Below are positions 4,518-11,633 of a stretch of 14,588 nucleotides of DNA, in pieces (position 1 is the first letter of the stretch; every line of letters starts with the position of its first letter). The notes below the pieces were generated by a model. The model saw nothing but the letters and a program-made list of their open reading frames with translations, was not told the origin of the DNA and searched no databases. The stretch is from contig CAKSGA010000058.1 of NCBI GenBank assembly GCA_934454435.1, positions 1 through 14,588 of the forward strand. Reading direction: 5' to 3'. Position numbers and translations under genes: made by a program. This DNA is from an uncultured Oscillospiraceae bacterium. GTDB lineage: Bacteria > Bacillota > Clostridia > Oscillospirales > Ruminococcaceae.

Positions 4518-6734
4518 ATGTCATCAGTATTCCACCGCTTTGCCCCGTTCATACAAGACTACATCTACCGCTGCAAGTGGGAGGAGCTCCGGGAGATACA
4601 GGTGCTCGCAGCCGAAGCGATATTCGACACTGACGAGAACCTGCTGCTTTCCAGCGGAACGGCGAGCGGAAAGACCGAAGCCGCCTTTCTCCCGGTGCTG
4701 ACCCAGCTCTGGGAGAACCCCTCGAACAGCGTGGGCGTGCTCTACCTCTCCCCGCTGAAAGCCCTCATAAACGACCAGTTCGAGCGCCTGGAGGGACTTC
4801 TCGAGGAAGCGTCGATACCAGTAACCAAGTGGCACGGCGACGCCTCCGCCGCTGCAAAGAAGCGGGTCATGAAGCGCCCGCAGGGAATAATCCAGACCAC
4901 GCCGGAGTCGCTGGAAAGCATGCTCATGCACAATTCCAGCGGAGCCAGCCGGCTGTTCAGCGACCTGCGTTTCGTCATTATCGATGAGGTCCACTATTTC
5001 ATGGACAACGACCGTGGATTACAGCTCCTGTGCCTGCTGGAACGGCTCGCACGGCTGATAGGATACCACCCCCGGCGCATTGGTCTTTCAGCGACCCTGG
5101 GCGATACCACCAACGCCGAAGCCTGGCTAAACACCGGCAGCGGCAGGCACTGCATAACTCCCAAGACCCACGAAAAAGGCAGGACGCTGCGCCTTTCCGT
5201 GCGCTTCTTCCCGATAAAGGAAAAGATACCCAACTCCGACAGCAAGGTGCTGCTGAAAAACTACTACGACTATCTCTTTGAAAGCACCTGGAACAAACGC
5301 TGTATCCTCTTCTCCAACTCCAAGGGCGAGGTCGAGGAGAACATCGCCCACATGAAACGCATAGCCGCTGAACGCCGTCTGCCCGAAAACTACCTTGTCC
5401 ACCACGCCAACATCTCCCCTGCCCTTCGGGAGTTTACCGAGCAGCGCATGAAATCCTCCGAGCAGCCCGTGTGCACCGGAGCCACCGTCACCCTGGAGCT
5501 CGGCATCGACCTCGGCAGGCTGGAACGAATAGTCCAGACCGGCTGCCCGCTGACGGTTTCGGGGCTTGTACAGCGCCTGGGACGTACCGGCAGACGTGGC
5601 GGAGTGGCAGAAATGCGCTTTGCGTTCCGCTGGGACATGAGCCTCCCGCCGCAGGAGTTCTACAAGGAAGTAAACTGGGACTTCGTAATGTGCGTCGCCA
5701 TGATACTTCTCTATACCCGGGAGCGCTGGATAGAGCCAATGTACCTTCCAAAGCTTCCCTACAGCCTGCTGTATCACCAGACCATGAGCTGGCTGTCCTC
5801 CCAGGGCAGCGTCAGGCCCCCGGAGCTGGCACGGTATATCCTGACCCTGGGCGTGTTCCGTCACGTAAGCCGGGAGGATTACCTCCTGCTGCTGCGGCAT
5901 ATGCTCGAAAATGGTCAGATAGAGCGCTGCGAGGACGGAGGTCTGCTGATCGGCGAAAAGGGCGAAGCCGCCGTGAACAACTACGAGTTCCTTGCGGTGT
6001 TCTCAGTACCGTCCGAGTTCTCGGTCCGCTGCGGAGCTGAGGAGATAGGCACGGTCCAGACACCGTTCCCGGAAAAGTCGCAGTTTGCGCTTGCGGGCCA
6101 GGCGTGGGAGGTCACTGAGCTGGACCTGAAGGAGCGCCGAATATTTGTAAAGCACATTCCCGGCATTTCAGCCAACATGTGGCAGGACACCGGCAACGAG
6201 TACGTCCACACCCACGTCATGAAAAAGATACAGGAAATCCTGTGCAGTGACGAAGAATATGCGTTCCTTGACGAAGCTGCGAAAAAGCGGCTGAACGATA
6301 TCCGCCGTGCCTGCCGTAACGCAGCGCTTCCGCAGGCCTCCGTGGTTTCCGGCAGGCTGGCGGGCAACATTCCGGGGACGCCCGGCGGACGTGTCGTGCA
6401 GGTCACGCCCACGATGTATGCCGTGTTCCCGTTTCTCGGGACGAGGGCGTGCATGGCGCTTATGTATGAGCTGCGCCAGCGGGGCTTCGGCGCAAATGTT
6501 TGGGTGCACAGATACATTCCTGTGTGCATTGAAGTCAAGACCGACCGCAGCATGGCGGAGCTCGAAAACACCCTCTCTGAAATAAAGGCGCAGGGCGCCG
6601 ACAAATACACTTTCCGCATTCCCGATAACTGTGAGATAACCGGAAAGTACAACGACTATATCCCCAGGGAGCTCCTGCGTAAGCAGTACGTTGAGGACTA
6701 CCTTGATACAGAGGACATGCAGATGAACCTCTGA
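4518..6734 (+). CDS. Lhr/BrxHI-like superfamily 2 DEAD/DEAH helicase
   Basis: This 738-residue protein is an ATP-driven nucleic acid helicase or translocase. Motifs in order: I SGTASGKT at 46-53, Ia YLSPLKALINDQ near 75, Ib TTPESLESML near 128, II DEVH at 156-159, III SAT at 191-193, IV CILFSNSKGEVE at 262-273, V GATVTLELGIDLG at 321-333, and VI QRLGRTGRRGG at 352-362. The remaining 370 residues resemble the winged-helix and beta-rich C-terminal parts of Lhr-type helicases. AAGGAGG precedes the ATG. It is the second gene after the BrxD-like ATPase, the same order as brxD-brxHI in type 2 BREX, and a strong terminator follows its stop. Nothing looks truncated. The partner ATPase suggests a complex that loads or remodels DNA; the substrate cannot be read from the sequence. 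Confidence 0.88.
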   Translation: MSSVFHRFAPFIQDYIYRCKWEELREIQVLAAEAIFDTDENLLLSSGTASGKTEAAFLPVLTQLWENPSNSVGVLYLSPLKALINDQFERLEGLLEEASIPVTKWHGDASAAAKKRVMKRPQGIIQTTPESLESMLMHNSSGASRLFSDLRFVIIDEVHYFMDNDRGLQLLCLLERLARLIGYHPRRIGLSATLGDTTNAEAWLNTGSGRHCITPKTHEKGRTLRLSVRFFPIKEKIPNSDSKVLLKNYYDYLFESTWNKRCILFSNSKGEVEENIAHMKRIAAERRLPENYLVHHANISPALREFTEQRMKSSEQPVCTGATVTLELGIDLGRLERIVQTGCPLTVSGLVQRLGRTGRRGGVAEMRFAFRWDMSLPPQEFYKEVNWDFVMCVAMILLYTRERWIEPMYLPKLPYSLLYHQTMSWLSSQGSVRPPELARYILTLGVFRHVSREDYLLLLRHMLENGQIERCEDGGLLIGEKGEAAVNNYEFLAVFSVPSEFSVRCGAEEIGTVQTPFPEKSQFALAGQAWEVTELDLKERRIFVKHIPGISANMWQDTGNEYVHTHVMKKIQEILCSDEEYAFLDEAAKKRLNDIRRACRNAALPQASVVSGRLAGNIPGTPGGRVVQVTPTMYAVFPFLGTRACMALMYELRQRGFGANVWVHRYIPVCIEVKTDRSMAELENTLSEIKAQGADKYTFRIPDNCEITGKYNDYIPRELLRKQYVEDYLDTEDMQMNL

Positions 6735-6736
6735 AC

Positions 6737-6784
6737 ACACAAAACGCCGAGGGCTGCCCGTATGAGCAGCCCTCGGCTTGTGTT
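6737..6784. terminator. Bidirectional terminator between the helicase and the RCC1-repeat gene
   Basis: GCCGAGGGCTGC (6746-6757) and GCAGCCCTCGGC (6766-6777) form a perfect 12-bp stem with an 8-base loop. The flanks ACACAA and TTGTGT can extend it. Minus-strand transcripts leave through GTTTTGTG, plus-strand ones through TTGTGTTAT, so it can serve both converging genes. Confidence 0.85.
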
Positions 6785-6827
6785 ATATTGGGGGGAGAGT
6801 GGTTGTCAGATCGAACCTGCGCACTCC

Positions 6828-9818
6828 TTACTTAGCCTTGATCTTATAGATCTTGGAAGCAGAGGAGTAGATGCGCTTACCGTCCACAGTCGTGTAGGCC
6901 TTGATATAGTAGTAATATGTCTTGCCCTTAACTGCGGAGCTGTCTGTAAATGTCATTTCATCGGGATCGTAGCTCTCGACCTCGCCAACGACCTTGCCCT
7001 TGCCCTTGGAAGAATTGCGGCGGTAGATCACATAGCCGTCAGCGTACTCCGACTGATCCCATTCAAAGATGATACCGTCAGAGGTAGCCTTTCTGTAGGT
7101 GATGTTCACCTTGTCGGGGCGTACGATGACCGTTACCTTCCTGGTCTTTGCGGTGTTGGACTTTGCGGTGACCGTGATCACAGCCTTGCCTGCGGAAACG
7201 CCGGTAACTGTACCGTTGTCGTCAACAACTGCTACGTCCTCGTTGGAGGAGGTGTACAGCAGGGTCTTGTCGTCAGCGGCAGCGGGATAGATCTTAGCCT
7301 TGAATGTGAAAGTGCCGTCAATGCCGATGGTCTTGGATTTCGCCGGGGAAACGGAGAAGCTGGATACCGGAGTAGCAACAGTAACCACGCACTGTGCGGT
7401 GATACCGTTGGAGGACTTTGCGGTGATGGTCGCCGTGCCGTTTGCTACAGCCTTTACAAGTCCGCTGTCGTTTACGGTCGCAACTGCCGTGTTGGAACTG
7501 GACCATGTAACGGTCTTGTTGGTAGCGTCACTGGGAGATACGGTAGCAGTAAGTCTTGCGGTGCCCTTGGGCTTGAGGGTGAGCTCAGTCTTGTCAAGAG
7601 TAACCTTGTCAACGTTGACCATTCTCTGGCACAGACCGTCGTTGATAACGGTAACGGGGTCGGTGTTGGAGCCGCCCTGACCGTTGCCTACCTGACCGTT
7701 GGAGTTGCTGCCCCAGCAGTAGAGCTCATTGTCGCCGTTGATGCAGCCTGCGAAGTCGCCGCCAAGGCTTACGGAGTCGATATCGCTCTTTACGAGCTTT
7801 GCGAAGGAATATTCATTCTTTGTGGAGCCATTGCCGAGCTGACCGCTGGAGTTAGCGCCGCTCATATAAAGATCATCACCATCGAGGACGGCAGAGAAGC
7901 TGCCGCTTGTGAATACTTCATCACCGGAAACGCTTACCTTTTCGGGGGTCCTTACTCTGCCGGAGTCGGTGCCGAGCTCGCCGGAGTTGTTCTCACCCCA
8001 GCCGTAAACTGCGCCGTCACTTGCTGCAATGAGGGTGTGATTTCCGCTTGCAGCTACCTTGATAACGCCGAGGGTGTTCTTTTTCTTGTCGAGTATCTCG
8101 ATAAGCTCAGGAGTTTCTACCACTCTGGAGGTGGTGTCAACGCCGAGCTGCTTGAAGGAGTTGCTGCCCCAACCGTAGAGCTCACCGCCGCTGGTCACTG
8201 CGAAGCAGTGGTTAGCACCCGCTGCGATGTCAGCGATACCGCTGGAAATGGTATCGTCAAGCTGCTCAGCATACTCGATCGTCTTGGAAGTGGAGCTGCC
8301 GAGCCTGTTGGAAGCATTCTTGCCCCAGCCCCATACTGCGCCACGGATAAGTGCGAGTGCAAAGCCATCGCTGAATACTATCTTGTCGATAACATCACCG
8401 GAAAGGTACTCATTAAGGGTAGGTGTGGTGATGTTGCCGGAGCGGGTCTTCATGCCGAGCATGCAGCCGCTGTTGTCGCCGAATACATATACGTTGTTAT
8501 CGGTCGTCTGGACTATGGTGGTCTTGTTGCCGCACCATACATTGGCAGCCTCGGAGTCCAGCTTGATCTTTACAGGCTTCTGGCTGCTGGTGGTCTTGCC
8601 GGTGCCGAGCTGACCCTTATCGTTGTTGCCCCAGGTGTAGAGGTTGCCGTCAACGTCTATCGCAGCGGCATGGTCAGTACCTGCGGAATATATAGCCATG
8701 TTCTTGCTTACAAGAACGGGCTTTGCAACAGAGGAAACCTGTGTAGAAAACAGCTCGCCGTATACTCCGGAGCCTGCCGTGGAAACCCTGCCGTTGCTCT
8801 TGAGCATAATTGAGTGGTGCTCGCCGAAAGCTACAGAAACAACGCTGCCGGTTACATTTCCGGGTGCATAGAGGTCCTCGGTCTTGCCATTGTGGAGCTG
8901 ACCGTAGGTATTGTCGCCCCAGGTGTAAAGAACGCCGCTGTCAAGCACTGCGCCGGAAGAGTTCCCGCCTGCAAATACGGAGCTTACGTTCCTGATGGAA
9001 ACCTTCTCAAAGGAGTTGGAGGAAGCATAGTCGTCGTCCACGCCAAGCTGACCCTTTGAATTGTCGCCCGCTGCCTTTACCGTGCCATCGGTCATGAGCA
9101 CCAGGGAGTGGTCGTTGCCAGCCTCGACACTTGCAGCTCCACTGTCTATTACCTTTGTGAGAGAGGACATATCCCTGTAGCTGCCCGTGCCGAGCTGACC
9201 ATTGTCATTGCTTCCGCAGGCATAGACCTCGCCCTTTTCGGTAACTATCAGCGTGAAGCTGTCGCCCGCAGCAACATCGACAGCCTTCTCAGCGATCTTG
9301 ACATCGTCGTTCTTCCTTGCGTTGGAGGAGAAGCCGAGCTCGCCGTATTCGTTGCTGCCCCAGCCCATAACGGTGCCGTCCCTGAGCAGTGCAACGGTAT
9401 GAGTATCGCCCGCAGCTACTTCCTGAACGTTGTCCATGAGCTTCTGGGGGGTGTAGATGTACATATTGGAAGCCGACGGGTCTACCTGACCGCTGGAGTT
9501 ATCGCCCCAGCCATAGAGGGTGCCGTTCTGGTCGATAGCGAAGCTCACATCATCGTTAGCCTCAGCATAAACGACCTTGTCCATTACCTTCTTGCCGTTG
9601 GACTCGGTCTCAGCGGACCCGATACCCAGCTGACCCTTGCTGTTGTCGCCTGCTGCCCAGAGCGACATATCGCTCTTGATAACAAGACTGTGATTTTCGC
9701 CCGCAGCGATGGTATCAACGCTTACCGACGAACTGGCCGCCGACGCCGATACCGGGATCATAGCCGCAAGCTGCGCCGCACACAGTGTCACTGCAATGAT
9801 CTTTTTCTTTGTGTTCAT
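6828..9818 (-). CDS. Secreted RCC1-repeat (double beta-propeller) protein with Big2 and fibronectin-III-like domains
   Basis: This 996-residue exported protein starts with a signal peptide (MNTKKKIIAVTLCAAQLAAM, then IPVSASA before the probable cut). Residues about 36-734 hold 14 RCC1/ATS1-type repeats, each near 50 residues with the signature AAG..H......G.LYGWG.N..GQLG. Fourteen is twice seven, which fits two seven-bladed propellers. Two Big2 immunoglobulin-like domains follow (about 735-816 and 817-899, with VTWSSSNTAVATV and YTSSNEDVAVV), then a fibronectin-III-like end (900-996). The start is taken at the ATG at 9818 because the upstream in-frame ATG overlaps GGAGGGAG, the ribosome binding site. 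No LPXTG, dockerin or S-layer domain is visible, so how it stays at the cell is unclear. RCC1 repeats bind proteins in eukaryotes; a surface binding role here is inferred. Confidence 0.9.
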   Translation of the reverse strand: MNTKKKIIAVTLCAAQLAAMIPVSASAASSSVSVDTIAAGENHSLVIKSDMSLWAAGDNSKGQLGIGSAETESNGKKVMDKVVYAEANDDVSFAIDQNGTLYGWGDNSSGQVDPSASNMYIYTPQKLMDNVQEVAAGDTHTVALLRDGTVMGWGSNEYGELGFSSNARKNDDVKIAEKAVDVAAGDSFTLIVTEKGEVYACGSNDNGQLGTGSYRDMSSLTKVIDSGAASVEAGNDHSLVLMTDGTVKAAGDNSKGQLGVDDDYASSNSFEKVSIRNVSSVFAGGNSSGAVLDSGVLYTWGDNTYGQLHNGKTEDLYAPGNVTGSVVSVAFGEHHSIMLKSNGRVSTAGSGVYGELFSTQVSSVAKPVLVSKNMAIYSAGTDHAAAIDVDGNLYTWGNNDKGQLGTGKTTSSQKPVKIKLDSEAANVWCGNKTTIVQTTDNNVYVFGDNSGCMLGMKTRSGNITTPTLNEYLSGDVIDKIVFSDGFALALIRGAVWGWGKNASNRLGSSTSKTIEYAEQLDDTISSGIADIAAGANHCFAVTSGGELYGWGSNSFKQLGVDTTSRVVETPELIEILDKKKNTLGVIKVAASGNHTLIAASDGAVYGWGENNSGELGTDSGRVRTPEKVSVSGDEVFTSGSFSAVLDGDDLYMSGANSSGQLGNGSTKNEYSFAKLVKSDIDSVSLGGDFAGCINGDNELYCWGSNSNGQVGNGQGGSNTDPVTVINDGLCQRMVNVDKVTLDKTELTLKPKGTARLTATVSPSDATNKTVTWSSSNTAVATVNDSGLVKAVANGTATITAKSSNGITAQCVVTVATPVSSFSVSPAKSKTIGIDGTFTFKAKIYPAAADDKTLLYTSSNEDVAVVDDNGTVTGVSAGKAVITVTAKSNTAKTRKVTVIVRPDKVNITYRKATSDGIIFEWDQSEYADGYVIYRRNSSKGKGKVVGEVESYDPDEMTFTDSSAVKGKTYYYYIKAYTTVDGKRIYSSASKIYKIKAK

Positions 9819-10000
9819 ACGAACTCCCTCCATATCATTTTAATATTACGGTGCCTGTCTGCGCCGCATGATTTCATTGCCTTTCATAATATAAAACAAC
9901 TGAACCCACTAAAAGGTTGCACTTTTTCCAGAAAAAATTCCAATTTTTTTTATTTCAATAATCAGTACGGAAAAAGACGTCACAAGTCGCCTTTTCTGTG
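9819..10000 (-). other. AT-rich upstream region of the RCC1-repeat gene
   Basis: The region holds the GGAGGGAG ribosome binding site (plus 9823-9832) and, on the minus strand, a possible -10 TATATT/TATTAT near 9887-9894 without a convincing -35. Beyond this are A/T tracts near 9925-9960. I see no gene, riboswitch or repeat here. Confidence 0.4.
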
Positions 10001-10032
10001 AAAAAACTCCCGGCTCTCACAGGAAAGCCGGG
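10001..10032 (-). terminator. Terminator of metY
   Basis: On the minus strand CCCGGCT (plus 10026-10032) pairs with AGCCGGG (plus 10009-10015) around a 10-base loop, and a run of six T residues follows shortly (plus 10001-10006). It lies 38 bases after the metY stop. Confidence 0.85.
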
Positions 10033-10070
10033 ACAGGGAGGTATAAGGAAAAACCAATGACAACTCCGAA

Positions 10071-11363
10071 TCACTTCTGAATTGCCTTGAAAGCGGTGTC
10101 AAGAGCGTCGATAAGGTCGTCGATGTGCTCTGTACCGATGGAAAGTCTGATGGTGTTGGGCTTGATTCCCTGCTCCAGAAGCTCTTCTTCGGTGAGCTGG
10201 GAGTGGGTCGTGGATGCCGGGTGGATAACCAGGGACTTGACATCAGCAACGTTAGCAAGCAGGGAGAAGATGGGTAGGTTGTCGATGAACTTCTGTGCGT
10301 CCTCTGCGGTGCCCTTTACCTCGAATGTGAAGATGGAGCCGCCGCCGTTCGGGAAGTACTTCTTATAAAGCTCATGAGTAGGCTCGGTAGCAAGGGACGG
10401 GTGGTGAACAGCCTCTACCTGCGGGTGCTTGCTGAGGTACTCAACTACCTTCAGTGCATTGAACACGTGGCGCTCAACACGCAGCGAGAGAGTCTCCAGA
10501 CCCTGTAGGAATATGAAAGCGTGGAACGGAGAGATAGTCGCACCGGTATCACGCAGGAGTATCGCACGAATGTAGGTAACAAAAGCCGCAGCGCCGACAG
10601 CATCGGAGAAGCTGATGCCGTGATAGGAAGGGTTCGGCTCGGAGATCCACGGGTAAGCTCCGGACTTCTTCCAGTCGAAGTTGCCGCTGTCAACGATAAC
10701 GCCGCCGATGGCAGTACCGTGACCGCCGATGAACTTTGTAGCGGAATGAACAACGATATCAGCGCCGTACTCGATCGGGCGGAGCAGGTAAGGAGTTGCA
10801 AAGGTGCTGTCCACTACCAGCGGGATATTGTGCTTGTGGGCGATCTGTGCCAGCTTTTCGATGTCGGCAACGTTGGAATTCGGGTTGCCGAGGGACTCAA
10901 CGTACAGGGCCTTTGTGTTCTCATCAATAGCCGCCTCAAAGGAGCCCTCAACGTAGGGATCAACAAACTTTGCGGTCACGCCGTACAGCGGGAGAGTGTG
11001 TGCGAGCAGGTTGTAGGTTCCGCCGTAAATTGTATTGGAAGCTACGATGTTCTCGCCCTGCTTAGCGAGCGCCTGAATCGTGTAGGTGATCGCAGCCGCA
11101 CCGGAAGCGGTAGCCAGGGCTGCAACGCCGCCTTCGAGAGCTGCTATTCTCTTCTCAAAAACGTCCTGGGTGGAGTTTGTCAGTCTGCCGTAGATATTGC
11201 CGGCGTCTGCAAGTCCGAAGCGTGCTGCAGCGTGTGCGGAGTTCTTGAAAACGTAGGAAGTTGTCGCATATATCGGAACTGCACGTGCGTCTGATGCGGG
11301 ATCGGGCTGCTCCTGACCAACGTGGAGCTGTAAGGTCTCAAATCTGTACTTCTTGTCTGCCAT
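10071..11363 (-). CDS. metY: O-acetylhomoserine aminocarboxypropyltransferase (O-acetylhomoserine sulfhydrylase)
   Basis: This 430-residue cytoplasmic PLP enzyme makes homocysteine (or methionine) from O-acetylhomoserine and sulfide (or methanethiol), the direct sulfhydrylation route to methionine. It is full length for the family. Seen are FETLQLHVGQ at the start, the Tyr58/Arg60 phosphate-binding pair in NIYGRLTNST, SGAAAITYT (88-95), Asp185 in VVDSTFATP, and the PLP-binding Lys210 in HSATKFIGGHG. The C-terminal NTIRLSIGTEH motif is also present. The long form of about 430 residues with these motifs favours MetY over cystathionine gamma-synthase or -lyase (about 380). GGAGG precedes the ATG. 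It stands alone, with its own promoter, a Cys-ending leader peptide upstream and a terminator, so regulation by sulfur amino acid supply is likely. Confidence 0.95.
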   Translation of the reverse strand: MADKKYRFETLQLHVGQEQPDPASDARAVPIYATTSYVFKNSAHAAARFGLADAGNIYGRLTNSTQDVFEKRIAALEGGVAALATASGAAAITYTIQALAKQGENIVASNTIYGGTYNLLAHTLPLYGVTAKFVDPYVEGSFEAAIDENTKALYVESLGNPNSNVADIEKLAQIAHKHNIPLVVDSTFATPYLLRPIEYGADIVVHSATKFIGGHGTAIGGVIVDSGNFDWKKSGAYPWISEPNPSYHGISFSDAVGAAAFVTYIRAILLRDTGATISPFHAFIFLQGLETLSLRVERHVFNALKVVEYLSKHPQVEAVHHPSLATEPTHELYKKYFPNGGGSIFTFEVKGTAEDAQKFIDNLPIFSLLANVADVKSLVIHPASTTHSQLTEEELLEQGIKPNTIRLSIGTEHIDDLIDALDTAFKAIQK

Positions 11364-11437
11364 GGTGTTTATCCTCCATTAATTCGTTTTGATTTCAGTT
11401 GTTGTGTTCTGTGATTGTTGTTCCGGGTCGGGCATGT
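11364..11437 (-). promoter_or_regulatory. Leader segment between the Cys peptide and metY
   Basis: On the minus strand these 74 bases from the leader-peptide stop to the metY ATG are poor in G and rich in A and C (AACAACAATCACAGAACACA), with no terminator-like hairpin. Such unstructured C-rich RNA suits Rho loading if ribosomes leave it bare, so a Rho-based or purely translational switch is more likely than a hairpin attenuator. GGAGG (plus about 11374-11378) serves metY. No S-box or T-box motif is seen. Confidence 0.4.
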
Positions 11438-11485
11438 TCAACAGCGGCACATTCGGCGGCTTGTTGAGGTTATGATGTTTTTCAT
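11438..11485 (-). CDS. 15-residue leader peptide ending Cys-Arg-Cys upstream of metY
   Basis: The minus-strand ATG at 11483-11485 follows a strong GGAGGTG site by 5 bases and reads MKNIITSTSRRMCRC then TGA. It is the first ORF after a good promoter and lies 74 bases before metY. Two Cys codons sit just before the stop. Cys-rich upstream ORFs that sense cysteine through ribosome pausing are known for sulfur genes in mycobacteria and other bacteria, and actinobacterial sulfur-gene leaders also carry a TSRR string. A stem TCAACA-A-GC/GC-TGTTGA (11438-11467 region) overlaps the end of the ORF, so ribosome position would change its folding. The ORF and its signals are seen; the sensing role is inferred. 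Confidence 0.6.
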   Translation of the reverse strand: MKNIITSTSRRMCRC

Positions 11486-11517
11486 TTCAACACCTCCGTG
11501 TTTTTCTTTCTGTACTA

Positions 11518-11546
11518 AGTATATCACAATGGTAGGTATTTGTCCA
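11518..11546 (-). promoter_or_regulatory. Promoter of the leader peptide-metY transcript
   Basis: Minus strand TGGACA (plus 11541-11546), 17-base spacer, TATACT (plus 11518-11523), with TGTGA directly before the -10. The transcript would start near 11511, giving a short 5' end before the ribosome binding site of the leader peptide at about 11492-11497. Confidence 0.75.
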
Positions 11547-11593
11547 ATTGTATTTTTTTATTGCTTGCTATAGGTTCAGATTATATCTGACAA

Positions 11594-11623
11594 CAAAGAT
11601 AAAGGGCAGGGGTTACCCTGCCC
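11594..11623 (-). terminator. Terminator of the esterase gene
   Basis: GGGCAGGG (11604-11611) and CCCTGCCC (11616-11623) form an 8-bp GC-rich stem with a 4-base loop; minus-strand transcripts leave through TTTATCTTTGTTG. It begins 11 bases after the esterase stop. Confidence 0.85.
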
Positions 11624-11633
11624 TGTGTCTTAA

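Noticed and set aside
5127..5900. 257-codon minus-strand frame inside the helicase gene
   Set aside because: The helicase frame carries all SF2 motifs in order; the opposite frame is a GC-bias shadow.
6762..8813. Long open frame of 683 codons on the plus strand
   Set aside because: It is antisense to the RCC1-repeat gene, which has a signal peptide, repeats and a ribosome binding site. The frame is kept open by codon bias of the real gene, and its start lies inside a terminator hairpin.
9108..10001. 297-codon plus-strand frame
   Set aside because: It is antisense to the start of the RCC1-repeat gene, has no ribosome binding site and resembles no family.
10521..11294. 257-codon plus-strand frame opposite metY
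   Set aside because: It is antisense to a clear, complete PLP enzyme and lacks a start signal.
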